Positions 1-6,484 of a DNA stretch of 11,058 nt are shown one piece after another (the first letter of the stretch is position 1; each line of letters opens with the position of its first letter). The position numbers and the translations under genes are program-made. The notes beneath the pieces are model-generated. The model was not told where the DNA came from, searched no databases, and saw only the letters and a list, made by a program, of their open reading frames with translations. Origin of the DNA: Hyphomicrobiales bacterium (GTDB lineage Bacteria > Pseudomonadota > Alphaproteobacteria > Rhizobiales > OSC116); assembly GCA_013214985.1 (NCBI GenBank), contig JABSRY010000040.1, positions 1 to 11,058 on the forward strand, written 5' to 3'.

Positions 1-1
1 T

Positions 2-1003
2 TACTCCGCCCGCAGTAATAAAACATTACCGCCTCTGTGGACTAGTTTTGCATTGCCGTTTACACAATTTGATCCGAATTCATCAAGTAGTTTTAACTGG
101 GTAGATGAAACACCTGTTGACCTTGATTTTGGAGAATGGGGTTCCCTAACAGCTAAAGTAGGCAATGATACTTTTTTTAAAGATTTTCAGCATGCTGGGG
201 CAAATATGGATTTTTATTTGGGCATTGAGTATCGAGGTCTTCAGTGGGCTGAACTCATTCAGGATGGCTTTATTGCATGTGGGCCCACACATGAAGGCTC
301 AACTTCTGGATTACTTTTTAAAACACTATGGGATGCTGGACGATTGAGTGAACCCGTAATTTCTTTTAACTGCGACTATACGGTTGATGGATATTTAACT
401 GATTCTGGAGAAGTACGTTTTGGTGGCACAGATACGACTGCATATGACCCTCAGACTGTAGTATCATTTCCACAAAATCAATCTAGTCCCTTTAACGCAT
501 ATTGGGTTAGTGATTGCCGGGATATGAAAGTTAATGGTGTTTCAATCACCGGGTCTTATGAAGCGCTTCTTGATACAGGAGCAGGTACAATTAAAGGCGA
601 TCCAGCAAAAATTCAGGCATTAGTGGCAGCTATTACTTTAGATGGTGCGCTGCCTATTTCACCAGATAACCCAGATAATTACAATTATCCAGATTTAGTT
701 ATCGAGATGGGAACATTTGATGCTGACGGGTCAGAAGCCAGCTTCGCACTAACACCAAGAGAGTATTTTCAATACATCGAAGCAGAAGTTGGTATTGGAA
801 CATGGTATTTAGGCCTTGAAGAATTGGATGGATTTGATGGTGGTATTAACATCGGTGCTATTTTCTTCAACTCGTATTATTCAATGTGGGAATATGACAC
901 ATCAACTTCTAACCTTCAAGGTAATGCAGTAAAAGTTGCCCAAAAAATTGGCAGTAAAAAACGAATTAGCCGCATTCTAAAAAGCAAAAAAACTTCGGAT
1001 TAA
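2..1003 (+). CDS. Pepsin-like (A1 family) aspartic peptidase homologue, 5'-truncated by the window edge
   Basis: The frame is open to the left edge, so the true start lies outside; the TTG at 53 is only an internal codon. Seen: pepsin-fold landmarks occur in the right order. These are an FDPNSSSSF segment (the FxPxxSST region), a flap-like DLDFGEWGS (the ITYGTGS region), IQDGFIACGP (the FDGILGLAYP region), FGGTD before a beta-rich stretch, the second catalytic loop LLDTGAGTIKGDPAKIQAL (Asp codon 572-574), and a final INIGAIFFNSYYSMWEYD matching the WILGDVFLRxYYTVFD strand. Known: A1 enzymes use two DTG aspartates and a flap tyrosine. Odd: the flap tyrosine is Phe (128-130), the second motif is DTGAG instead of DTGT/S, and the first-motif region reads YSARSN at the very edge. 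The last ~23 residues form a Lys/Arg-rich tail. Bacterial pepsin homologues exist (shewasin type) but are rare. The family call is firm; activity is doubtful. Confidence 0.85.
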   Translation, partial: YSARSNKTLPPLWTSFALPFTQFDPNSSSSFNWVDETPVDLDFGEWGSLTAKVGNDTFFKDFQHAGANMDFYLGIEYRGLQWAELIQDGFIACGPTHEGSTSGLLFKTLWDAGRLSEPVISFNCDYTVDGYLTDSGEVRFGGTDTTAYDPQTVVSFPQNQSSPFNAYWVSDCRDMKVNGVSITGSYEALLDTGAGTIKGDPAKIQALVAAITLDGALPISPDNPDNYNYPDLVIEMGTFDADGSEASFALTPREYFQYIEAEVGIGTWYLGLEELDGFDGGINIGAIFFNSYYSMWEYDTSTSNLQGNAVKVAQKIGSKKRISRILKSKKTSD

Positions 1004-1030
1004 GCTGATAACCAATCTGTAAATTATATG

Positions 1031-1054
1031 ACAGGCCGCATATCAGCGGCCTGT
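1031..1054 (+). terminator. Perfect 9-bp GC-rich hairpin after the pepsin-like gene
   Basis: ACAGGCCGC (1031-1039) and GCGGCCTGT (1046-1054) are perfect reverse complements around a 6-nt loop. The hairpin begins 28 nt after the stop codon of the pepsin-like gene. Only a weak T-rich tail (TATCTC) follows, so it may act as a leaky terminator or an mRNA 3'-end stabiliser. If leaky, the avidin-like gene downstream could be co-transcribed. Confidence 0.6.
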
Positions 1055-1070
1055 TATCTCAATCAATATA

Positions 1071-1091
1071 TTCAGGAATTTATATCCTGAA
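1071..1091. promoter_or_regulatory. Inverted repeat just upstream of the avidin-like gene
   Basis: TTCAGGA (1071-1077) and TCCTGAA (1085-1091) are perfect 7-bp arms around a 7-nt AT loop, ending 7 nt before the AAAGGA Shine-Dalgarno at 1099-1104. It could be a repressor operator or an mRNA hairpin controlling translation of the next gene. No function can be assigned from sequence alone. Confidence 0.4.
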
Positions 1092-1111
1092 ATTAATTAA
1101 AGGAAAACACA

Positions 1112-1477
1112 ATGACTGTAACAGGACAGTGGGTTAATAGCTATGGTTCGCTTATGGATATAACACAGGATGTAGACGGATTAGTTACCGGTACATATAG
1201 CTCAACAACAGGATCTACAGGAAATTTTAACGTTTTAGGGTATGCAAACCCCACTGACGCAGTAGTTGGGAGCGGACAAAGTGTTGCATTAACGGTATAT
1301 TGGCGTTCGTTTTCTGGTGGAACGCCAGATGCAACGTGGAATTGGACACCAGGTCTTTCTGGTCAGCTTTCTCTAGATGCGGATAGCGATCGTATCTATA
1401 CAATGCATACTATGGATGCAACGAGTGAGTTTGTCGGTCTATCCCCCATTGGAACATTTAACGACAAACTCATATAG
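1112..1477 (+). CDS. Avidin/streptavidin-family protein, stand-alone, 121 aa
   Basis: The start ATG has a good Shine-Dalgarno (AAAGGA, 7 nt upstream). Length matches a single avidin-fold barrel. Seen: the N-terminal half follows the streptavidin pattern closely. It has GQWVNSYGS (streptavidin GTWYNQLGS) and then DGLVTGTYSS (streptavidin DGALTGTYES). By this hand alignment the biotin ureido contacts are kept: Asn9, Ser13, Tyr29 and Ser31 correspond to streptavidin N23, S27, Y43 and S45. Trp64 in LTVYW matches W79. Odd: the C-terminal half is divergent. The QWLL segment (W108) reads YTMHTM, the tryptophan donated by the neighbouring subunit (W120) has no counterpart, and the D128 motif GHDTF is replaced by a segment ending IGTF. 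There is no signal peptide, so it is predicted cytosolic unless exported otherwise. It may bind biotin weakly or bind another ligand. Family confidence is high; ligand is uncertain. Confidence 0.82.
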   Translation: MTVTGQWVNSYGSLMDITQDVDGLVTGTYSSTTGSTGNFNVLGYANPTDAVVGSGQSVALTVYWRSFSGGTPDATWNWTPGLSGQLSLDADSDRIYTMHTMDATSEFVGLSPIGTFNDKLI

Positions 1478-1670
1478 GCGATGTCAGTATTGTCTATTAA
1501 GTCAATTGGCCAAAAGATGATGATTTTAAACGGGGTTTCAAAAAAATGAAATCAGGGTCAAATGGCGAAGTTGTATCATATTTGACATAATATAACCTAG
1601 TAATCGGTCTGAATATGGCCTAACGTGATTATATTAATTACGATTATTGTTTTTTGTACTGGTAAATGTT
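1478..1670. other. Intergenic region between avidin-like gene and LysR gene
   Basis: This 193-nt stretch has no convincing gene and no clear T-tailed terminator after the avidin-like gene. It must contain the promoter of the LysR gene, but no well-spaced -35/-10 pair is visible. A TTGACA at 1582-1587 has no good -10 at 16-18 nt. A palindrome near the regulator start is listed separately. Confidence 0.5.
1624..1642. promoter_or_regulatory. Imperfect palindrome upstream of the LysR gene (candidate autoregulatory site)
   Basis: The 19-nt element CGTGATTA-TAT-TAATTACG has 8-bp arms with one mismatch, centred 38 nt before the regulator ATG. LysR-type regulators commonly bind interrupted dyads near their own promoter. 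The element does not fit the T-N11-A core exactly (it is T-N13-A), so assignment as the regulator's own site is inference. Confidence 0.35.
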
Positions 1671-2597
1671 ATGGAGCTGAAGTGGTTAGAAGATTTTTTG
1701 GCTCTGCATATGACGCGTAATTTTCACACCGCTGCAAAATTGCGTCATGTTTCGCAACCCGCTTTCAGCCGCCGTATCCAATCATTAGAAGCGTGGGTAC
1801 AAGAACCGTTGTTTGACCGCAATGCTCGACCCGCAAACCTAACCAAAGCGGGTGAAAAATTCATCCCGTTGGCGCAAGAGTTGGTGAGCCTGTCCTATCA
1901 AGTGCGGGAAGAAATTTCCTTATCCTCCAAGGATGAGGGTGCCAAAATTAGTTTTGCCACACTCAACACTTTGGCGCAATCATTCATGCCCACATGGTTA
2001 AAAGGCCTGCAACCTATTATTTCTGCCGACCAGTTTTATGTAAACACTGGCTTTGGTGATTTGGCAGGGTATTTAGATGCACTCGAAACAAATGAAGTCG
2101 ATTTTTTTGTTTGCTATGAAGCGCCAGAAACCTTCTTTATCGGTAAAGATAGGATCGTATCATCCTTAAAACTCGCCGAAGAAGCGCTCGTGCCTGTGGT
2201 GAAACCAGATAAAGATGGCAATCCAACATGGTGGTTGCCCGATGCTGAAAACCAAACAATTCCTTATCTCTGTACACGAACCGAAATTTCGACTTGGCCA
2301 GTACGTGAGCACATTAAGAAAAATTATACCAATCTAGAATTTAAAACGGTTTATGAATCCAACATCGCAACAGCCTTGAAGTCAATGGTGTTAGAAGGTT
2401 TCGGCGTGGCTTGGATTCCTTATACCATGGTTTCTGACGAGCTATTAACTGGCGAATTGGTACGCGCTGCTGCGCCTGAAACCGACATTATTGTCGACAT
2501 TAAAATTTACCGAAACCCTAATCATCATGAAGAAAAATTAAATAAATTTTGGCAAGCCGTTGCATCGCAAGAGGTCGTGTCATTTTGTTATGATTGA
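1671..2597 (+). CDS. LysR-type transcriptional regulator, 308 aa
   Basis: Likely a DNA-binding regulator of the downstream amino-acid transporter module. Seen: it starts MELKWLEDFLAL, followed by the LysR winged helix-turn-helix (roughly residues 5-60) with AAKLRHVSQPAFSRRIQSLE and then PLFDR, the canonical order of the family. The remainder (about residues 90-300) has the size of the periplasmic-binding-protein-like effector domain. The ATG at 1671 is chosen because MELKWLEDF is the standard N-terminus. An in-frame TTG at 1647 would add eight atypical hydrophobic residues. The Shine-Dalgarno is poor (GGTAA), suggesting low expression. Context: same direction as aapJ, 200 nt upstream, with candidate operators between them. 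The effector could be an amino acid such as Asn/Asp or glutamate, which is inference only. Confidence 0.92.
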   Translation: MELKWLEDFLALHMTRNFHTAAKLRHVSQPAFSRRIQSLEAWVQEPLFDRNARPANLTKAGEKFIPLAQELVSLSYQVREEISLSSKDEGAKISFATLNTLAQSFMPTWLKGLQPIISADQFYVNTGFGDLAGYLDALETNEVDFFVCYEAPETFFIGKDRIVSSLKLAEEALVPVVKPDKDGNPTWWLPDAENQTIPYLCTRTEISTWPVREHIKKNYTNLEFKTVYESNIATALKSMVLEGFGVAWIPYTMVSDELLTGELVRAAAPETDIIVDIKIYRNPNHHEEKLNKFWQAVASQEVVSFCYD

Positions 2598-2613
2598 TAT
2601 GTCTATCATAACA
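2586..2613 (+). terminator. AT-rich 9-bp inverted repeat overlapping the LysR stop codon
   Basis: TGTTATGAT (2586-2594) and ATCATAACA (2605-2613) are perfect complements around a 10-nt loop that starts with the stop codon of the regulator gene. A run of seven T follows at 2635-2641, 22 nt after the stem, too far for a classical terminator. It could be a weak terminator or a protein-binding dyad. Confidence 0.35.
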
Positions 2614-2631
2614 TTGGTAAAATTTGTTTGA

Positions 2632-2644
2632 TGCTTTTTTTGCA
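2632..2644. promoter_or_regulatory. TGC-N7-GCA dyad, distal candidate LysR operator of aapJ
   Basis: TGC and GCA half-sites flank seven T residues, fitting the T-N11-A pattern of LysR-type sites. It is centred 29 bp upstream of a second TGC-N7-GCA dyad, about three helical turns, and about 99 bp upstream of the predicted aapJ transcription start. A poly-T spacer can arise by chance, so this half is the weaker of the two. Confidence 0.35.
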
Positions 2645-2659
2645 CCCTAATTCTGTACG

Positions 2660-2674
2660 ATGCAAATTTTGCAT
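2660..2674. promoter_or_regulatory. Perfect palindrome ATGCAAATTTTGCAT, proximal candidate LysR operator of aapJ
   Basis: Arms ATGCAAA and TTTGCAT are perfect complements around one central T. The inner TGCAAATTTTGCA is exactly T-N11-A, the consensus LysR-type box. Its centre is about 70 bp upstream of the predicted aapJ start site, the usual place for the LysR recognition site (near -65). Confidence 0.5.
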
Positions 2675-2702
2675 ATTAGTTTCTAGTAATTGTATTGGAC
2701 GT

Positions 2703-2730
2703 TTGTCACAAGACATTCATATTATTTAAT
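2703..2730 (+). promoter_or_regulatory. Predicted sigma-70 promoter of aapJ
   Basis: TTGTCA (-35, 2703-2708) and TTTAAT (-10, 2725-2730) each differ from consensus at one base and are separated by 16 nt. Transcription would start near 2737, giving a leader of about 60 nt before the aapJ ATG. Confidence 0.45.
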
Positions 2731-2797
2731 TAGGGTGGGCTGAGTGTCAATCGACATTTATATTACCCAAAAAAGAATAAACAGGGAGAATAATTAA

Positions 2798-3838
2798 ATG
2801 AAACTTAAATCAAAATTAATGACATTGACTGCTGCGGCAACCATTTTACTTTCAAGTGGTACAGTAGCATTTGCAGAAACCACATTAGAAACCGTTAAGG
2901 CTCGTGGTCATGTGCGCTGCCAAGTTGGCCCGCCATCTCCAGGTTATTATAATTTAGATGCCGCTGGTAATTGGTATGGTCTCGATGTGTCAATTTGTCG
3001 TTCAGTAGCGGCCGCTATTTTTGGCGATCCTACCAAATTAGAAATTCAATCAGTGAGTTCTCAAGCTCGTTTTACAGCTTTGGCGAATGGTGATTCTGAC
3101 TTGCTTTCACGTACAGCGACATGGACTATGTCTCGAGATACGCAGCTAGGCATAGATTTTTTACAACCAAACTTTTATGATGGTCAAGGCTTTACAGTGC
3201 GTAAAGACAGCGGTATCACTAGCGCTTTGCAACTTAAGGGCGCAAAAGTTTGCGTGACATCGGGCACAACAACGGAGCTTAACTTGACTGACTTTAGCCG
3301 TCAAAATAGCCTCAGTATCAGCAATGTAACATTCGACGATTATAACGTACGTGATGATACATATCTTAACGGTGGTTGTGACGCGGTAACTGGCGATAAA
3401 TCTTCAATGGCTGGTAACATTGCTTCTTTCCCAACTCCTGCAGATCATATGATTTTGCCAGAAACATTATCTAAAGAGCCATTGGCTCCTGCTGTTCGCC
3501 ATGGCGACAACCAATGGGCTGACATAGTGCGTTGGACAGTTTATGCATTGATTAATGCCGAAGAATTAGGCGTTACCCAAGCGAATGTAGATGATATGTT
3601 AGCGAACTCTAAAAACCCAAATATTTTGCGTATGCTAGGTGCAGAAGGCAACTTGCATGAGGGTCTTGGTCTAGAAAAGAGCTGGGCTTATAACATCATT
3701 AAAGCTGAAGGCAACTACGGCGAAATATATGAAAAATATATGGGCGGCGGCGAACAAGGTATTGGCATTGACCGTGCTGGTTCACTCAACGCTTTATGGA
3801 CAGACGGTGGTCTAATGTACGCTCCACCAATGCGTTAA
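2798..3838 (+). CDS. aapJ: General L-amino-acid ABC transporter, periplasmic substrate-binding protein AapJ, 346 aa
   Basis: Captures a broad range of L-amino acids in the periplasm and delivers them to AapQM. Seen: a Sec signal peptide at residues 1-26 (basic start, hydrophobic core, cleavage after AFA), then family-typical blocks. These are LETVKARGHVRCQVG, GNWYGLDVSICRSVAAAIFGDPTK, RFTALANGDSDLLSRTATWT, YDGQGFTVRK, VCVTSGTTTELNL, LPETLSKEPLAPAVRHGD and the C-terminal GSLNALWTDGGLMYAPPMR. Length fits AapJ (about 340 aa). The start is supported by AGGGAG 9 nt upstream. Context: first gene of the transporter operon, with its own promoter and LysR-like dyads upstream and a strong terminator directly downstream. 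That layout suggests expression in excess over the membrane components, as is usual for binding proteins. Confidence 0.95.
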   Translation: MKLKSKLMTLTAAATILLSSGTVAFAETTLETVKARGHVRCQVGPPSPGYYNLDAAGNWYGLDVSICRSVAAAIFGDPTKLEIQSVSSQARFTALANGDSDLLSRTATWTMSRDTQLGIDFLQPNFYDGQGFTVRKDSGITSALQLKGAKVCVTSGTTTELNLTDFSRQNSLSISNVTFDDYNVRDDTYLNGGCDAVTGDKSSMAGNIASFPTPADHMILPETLSKEPLAPAVRHGDNQWADIVRWTVYALINAEELGVTQANVDDMLANSKNPNILRMLGAEGNLHEGLGLEKSWAYNIIKAEGNYGEIYEKYMGGGEQGIGIDRAGSLNALWTDGGLMYAPPMR

Positions 3839-3847
3839 ACCCTATAG

Positions 3848-3877
3848 GGCGCCGAATTTAGGTTCGGCGCCTTTTTT
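3848..3877 (+). terminator. Strong intrinsic terminator/attenuator between aapJ and aapQ
   Basis: GGCGCCGAA (3848-3856) and TTCGGCGCC (3863-3871) form a perfect 9-bp stem with a 6-nt loop, directly followed by six T residues. It starts 10 nt after the aapJ stop. No separate promoter is obvious before aapQ 50 nt later, so partial read-through is the likely source of aapQMP transcripts. Confidence 0.9.
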
Positions 3878-3926
3878 AAGTTATATCAGGACAACACATA
3901 TTAACTTAGCACGGGGCTAAAAATAA

Positions 3927-5132
3927 ATGTCGGATGAAATAGAACAACGCGTAAGGCCAAAGGAAAAATTCAATTTTTTTCAAGATCAAAGAGTACGTTC
4001 GGCCCTATATCAAATTTTAACTGCAGGCACCGTCGGCTGGTTAATTTATTATCTTGTAAGCAATACTACTAAAAATCTTCAGTCACGAGGCATGAGTACT
4101 GGCTTTGATTTTATGGATGTCTCAGCTGGCTTTGACATCGAATTTAAGTTGATGGAATATACGCCGGGTGTTGGAACTTATTATGATGTCTTCATCATTG
4201 GCGCACTAAATACATTACTCATCTCATTTTTTGCAATCATTCTTAGTACCATTCTAGGTTTCTTTATTGGTGTTTTACGGCTTTCTAACAATTGGTTAGT
4301 GGCTAAGGTTTCACTCACATTTGTCGAGATTTTCCGTAATATCCCTTTACTTATTCAAATTGTATTTTGGTATATTGGTGTTTTCAGCCTGTTGCCAGTC
4401 GTTAAAAAAACCATAGATATTTCGCTTGGCGCCGAGCGTATTCTGCTCAACAATCGCGGCCTATATATTGCGTGGCCAGTTCCAGGTGAAACCTTTTGGA
4501 TGACAATTGCGGCGTTCTTTATCGCCATAACTGGTGCGTTGATTTACCGTCGTTTTGCGCATAAAAAGCAAGACCAGTCGGGCGAACAAACTAATATTTT
4601 GCTACCCTCTCTTGCGGTCATTATCATACTGCCACTCATCGTTTATTTTATGACAGGCATGCCGCTCGAATGGGATGTTCCTGTGTTAGAAGGCTTTAAT
4701 TTTGTCGGCGGTGCTACCGTGGCGCCTGCATTCTTGGCTTTACTTGTGTCATTAAGTATCTATCATTCTGCGCAAATTGCCGAAGCTGTAAGAGCTGGTA
4801 TATTGTCGGTAAATGTTGGCCAAGGCGATGCGGCCAAAGCCATTGGCCTCAAATCTGGTAAGGTCATGTCATTGGTCATCATTCCACAAGCCATGCCATC
4901 CATCGTGCCGCCACTCATTAGTAACTGGATGAATATCGTTAAAAATTCGTCCCTAGCTATTGCCATTGGCTACCCAGACATTGTTTCACTATTTATGCAA
5001 ACGTCGTTAAACCAAGTAGGGCACGCTGTCGAAATTGTGGGCTTGACTATGGCATTCTATATGCTCGTTAGTTTAATTATTTCAGTTCTGCTGAATGTTT
5101 ATAACAAACGTGTCCAACTGGTGGAGCGCTGA
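3927..5132 (+). CDS. aapQ: General L-amino-acid ABC transporter, permease AapQ, 401 aa
   Basis: Inner-membrane permease pairing with AapM. Seen: a first membrane segment near residues 25-45, a periplasmic stretch, then a multi-helix core beginning TYYDVFIIGALNTLLISFF, typical of the HisM/GlnP family. The coupling EAA loop is at about residues 286-320 (EAVRAGILSVNVGQGDAAKAIGLK followed by IIPQAMPSIVPP), which contacts the ATPase. The motif FVEIFRNIPLLIQI is also family-typical. The roughly 400-aa length, longer than ordinary polar amino-acid permeases, matches the AapQ branch with its extra internal helices. Context: follows the aapJ terminator and ends 2 nt before aapM. The Shine-Dalgarno is weak (GGGG 10 nt upstream). 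Confidence 0.94.
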   Translation: MSDEIEQRVRPKEKFNFFQDQRVRSALYQILTAGTVGWLIYYLVSNTTKNLQSRGMSTGFDFMDVSAGFDIEFKLMEYTPGVGTYYDVFIIGALNTLLISFFAIILSTILGFFIGVLRLSNNWLVAKVSLTFVEIFRNIPLLIQIVFWYIGVFSLLPVVKKTIDISLGAERILLNNRGLYIAWPVPGETFWMTIAAFFIAITGALIYRRFAHKKQDQSGEQTNILLPSLAVIIILPLIVYFMTGMPLEWDVPVLEGFNFVGGATVAPAFLALLVSLSIYHSAQIAEAVRAGILSVNVGQGDAAKAIGLKSGKVMSLVIIPQAMPSIVPPLISNWMNIVKNSSLAIAIGYPDIVSLFMQTSLNQVGHAVEIVGLTMAFYMLVSLIISVLLNVYNKRVQLVER

Positions 5133-5134
5133 AC

Positions 5135-6463
5135 ATGGCTATTATTACCAAAGAAAAATCACCCGATCGTCCTGCTCCTTTGTCAGAAACAACCCCGTTA
5201 GGTTGGTTGCGGATAAATTTGTTTAGCTCTACATTCAATACAGGGCTGACACTCATCATGTTGTTCATCGTGTATTTAACAATTTCAGGCGTGTTCGCTT
5301 GGGGTTATTTAGATGCCACATTTGTAGCCGACAAACGCCGCGAATGTTATGATAATAGCCTCACAGGTGCATGTTGGGCAGGCGTTATTGCTTGGCTTGA
5401 TAATATATTTTATGGCCGCTACCCGCGTGATGAACTATGGCGCGTCAATTTAGGTGGTGTCTTGCTCGTATTGTGGATGGCCCCTTTATGGATGAGCCGC
5501 GTTAAAGCCAAAGTCTTGGTCGGCGCTTCGGTTATTATTTTCTACCCGTTTTTAGCAGGCTATATATTCACTGGCGGCGATAAAAGCTGGTTCATGCAGT
5601 TTATGGTGTCTGGTGCTATTTTGGCCTTCATCATCAACATGCTTAATATGCTAAGCGGCTTAATTGAAAATACAAGTTTCGCCAAGTTTTTGTTCAAACT
5701 TTCTGGCCAAGTCGAGGCAAGCGACAAAACACAAAGAAATCTATTATACGGTGTGCTATTCGCTGCATTTATTGTTATATTCGCAATCCAATCAAGTTGG
5801 ACTGTGACCGAAGTGAGTTGGACAAAATGGGGAGGCCTATTTTTAACTTTGGTTATTTCCGGCATCGGCATTGCCTCTTCATTGCCATTGGGCATTGTTT
5901 TGGCACTGGGGCGGCGCAGTAAACTGCCTGTCGTGCGGGTGTTAAGCACAGGGTTTATCGAGATATTCCGCTCTGTTCCGCTTATCACCGTGTTGTTCAT
6001 GGCAACCACCATGTTTCCACTATTCATGCCCGAAGGTTTTTTCCTTAATAAATTGGTACAAGGCATCATTTCAGTTGTATTGTTTAACGCCTGTTACATG
6101 GCCGAAATCGTGCGGGCAGGTTTACAAGCCATTCCCAAAGGCCAGTTCGAAGGCTCGCATACAATTGGCTTGGGCTATTGGGGCACGATGGGGCTTGTTA
6201 TCATGCCTCAAGCTTTAAAACATATGATACCCAATATCGTGGGTAATATTATTGGCCTGCTAAAAGACACAACATTGGTATCAATTATTGGCCTGTTCGA
6301 CATATTAGGTATGCTGCGCTCAATTAGTAAAGACATACCATGGCTTGGTTTGCACAAGGAACCGTTGGTTTTTGGCGCCATCCTATTTTTCATCATTTGT
6401 TTCTCAATGTCTAAATATAGCCGACATCTAGAATCAAAATTATCTGCTGGCAACAAGCGCTGA
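5135..6463 (+). CDS. aapM: General L-amino-acid ABC transporter, permease AapM, 442 aa
   Basis: Second permease of the AapQM heterodimer. Seen: N-terminal TPLGWLRINLFSSTFNTGLT, characteristic of AapM, then several helices and a periplasmic region with three Cys (REC..., GACW). A transport core begins WTKWGGLFLTLVISGIGIASS, with FIEIFRSVPLITVLFM and an EAA loop at about residues 324-355 (EIVRAGLQAIPKGQFEGSHTIGL, then IMPQALKHMIP). Length fits AapM (about 430 aa or less). The ATG lies 2 nt after the aapQ stop, with GGTGGAG located inside the end of aapQ, implying translational coupling. Confidence 0.94.
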   Translation: MAIITKEKSPDRPAPLSETTPLGWLRINLFSSTFNTGLTLIMLFIVYLTISGVFAWGYLDATFVADKRRECYDNSLTGACWAGVIAWLDNIFYGRYPRDELWRVNLGGVLLVLWMAPLWMSRVKAKVLVGASVIIFYPFLAGYIFTGGDKSWFMQFMVSGAILAFIINMLNMLSGLIENTSFAKFLFKLSGQVEASDKTQRNLLYGVLFAAFIVIFAIQSSWTVTEVSWTKWGGLFLTLVISGIGIASSLPLGIVLALGRRSKLPVVRVLSTGFIEIFRSVPLITVLFMATTMFPLFMPEGFFLNKLVQGIISVVLFNACYMAEIVRAGLQAIPKGQFEGSHTIGLGYWGTMGLVIMPQALKHMIPNIVGNIIGLLKDTTLVSIIGLFDILGMLRSISKDIPWLGLHKEPLVFGAILFFIICFSMSKYSRHLESKLSAGNKR

Positions 6464-6484
6464 TCTGAATTGAAAGAAAACATT

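Noticed and set aside
53..165. TTG 53 as the real start of the pepsin-like gene
   Set aside because: The frame stays open to base 2, and the upstream residues (LPPLWTS) belong to the pepsin-fold alignment, so the gene is truncated by the window rather than starting here.
1582..1587. Perfect TTGACA as the -35 of the LysR gene promoter
   Set aside because: No reasonable -10 is found 16-18 nt downstream; the nearest TATAAC (1591-1596) is too close. Left unassigned.
1647..1670. Longer LysR start at TTG 1647
   Set aside because: It would add eight hydrophobic residues before the canonical MELKWLEDF start. The ATG at 1671 fits the family better.
5560..6069. 169-codon - strand frame inside aapM
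   Set aside because: Antisense shadow of the permease gene; no family features and no ribosome binding site context.
6470..6484. TTG 6470 as the aapP start
   Set aside because: It adds only five residues and lies closer to the aapM stop without a ribosome binding site. ATG 6485 is preceded by a purine-rich AAAGAAA.
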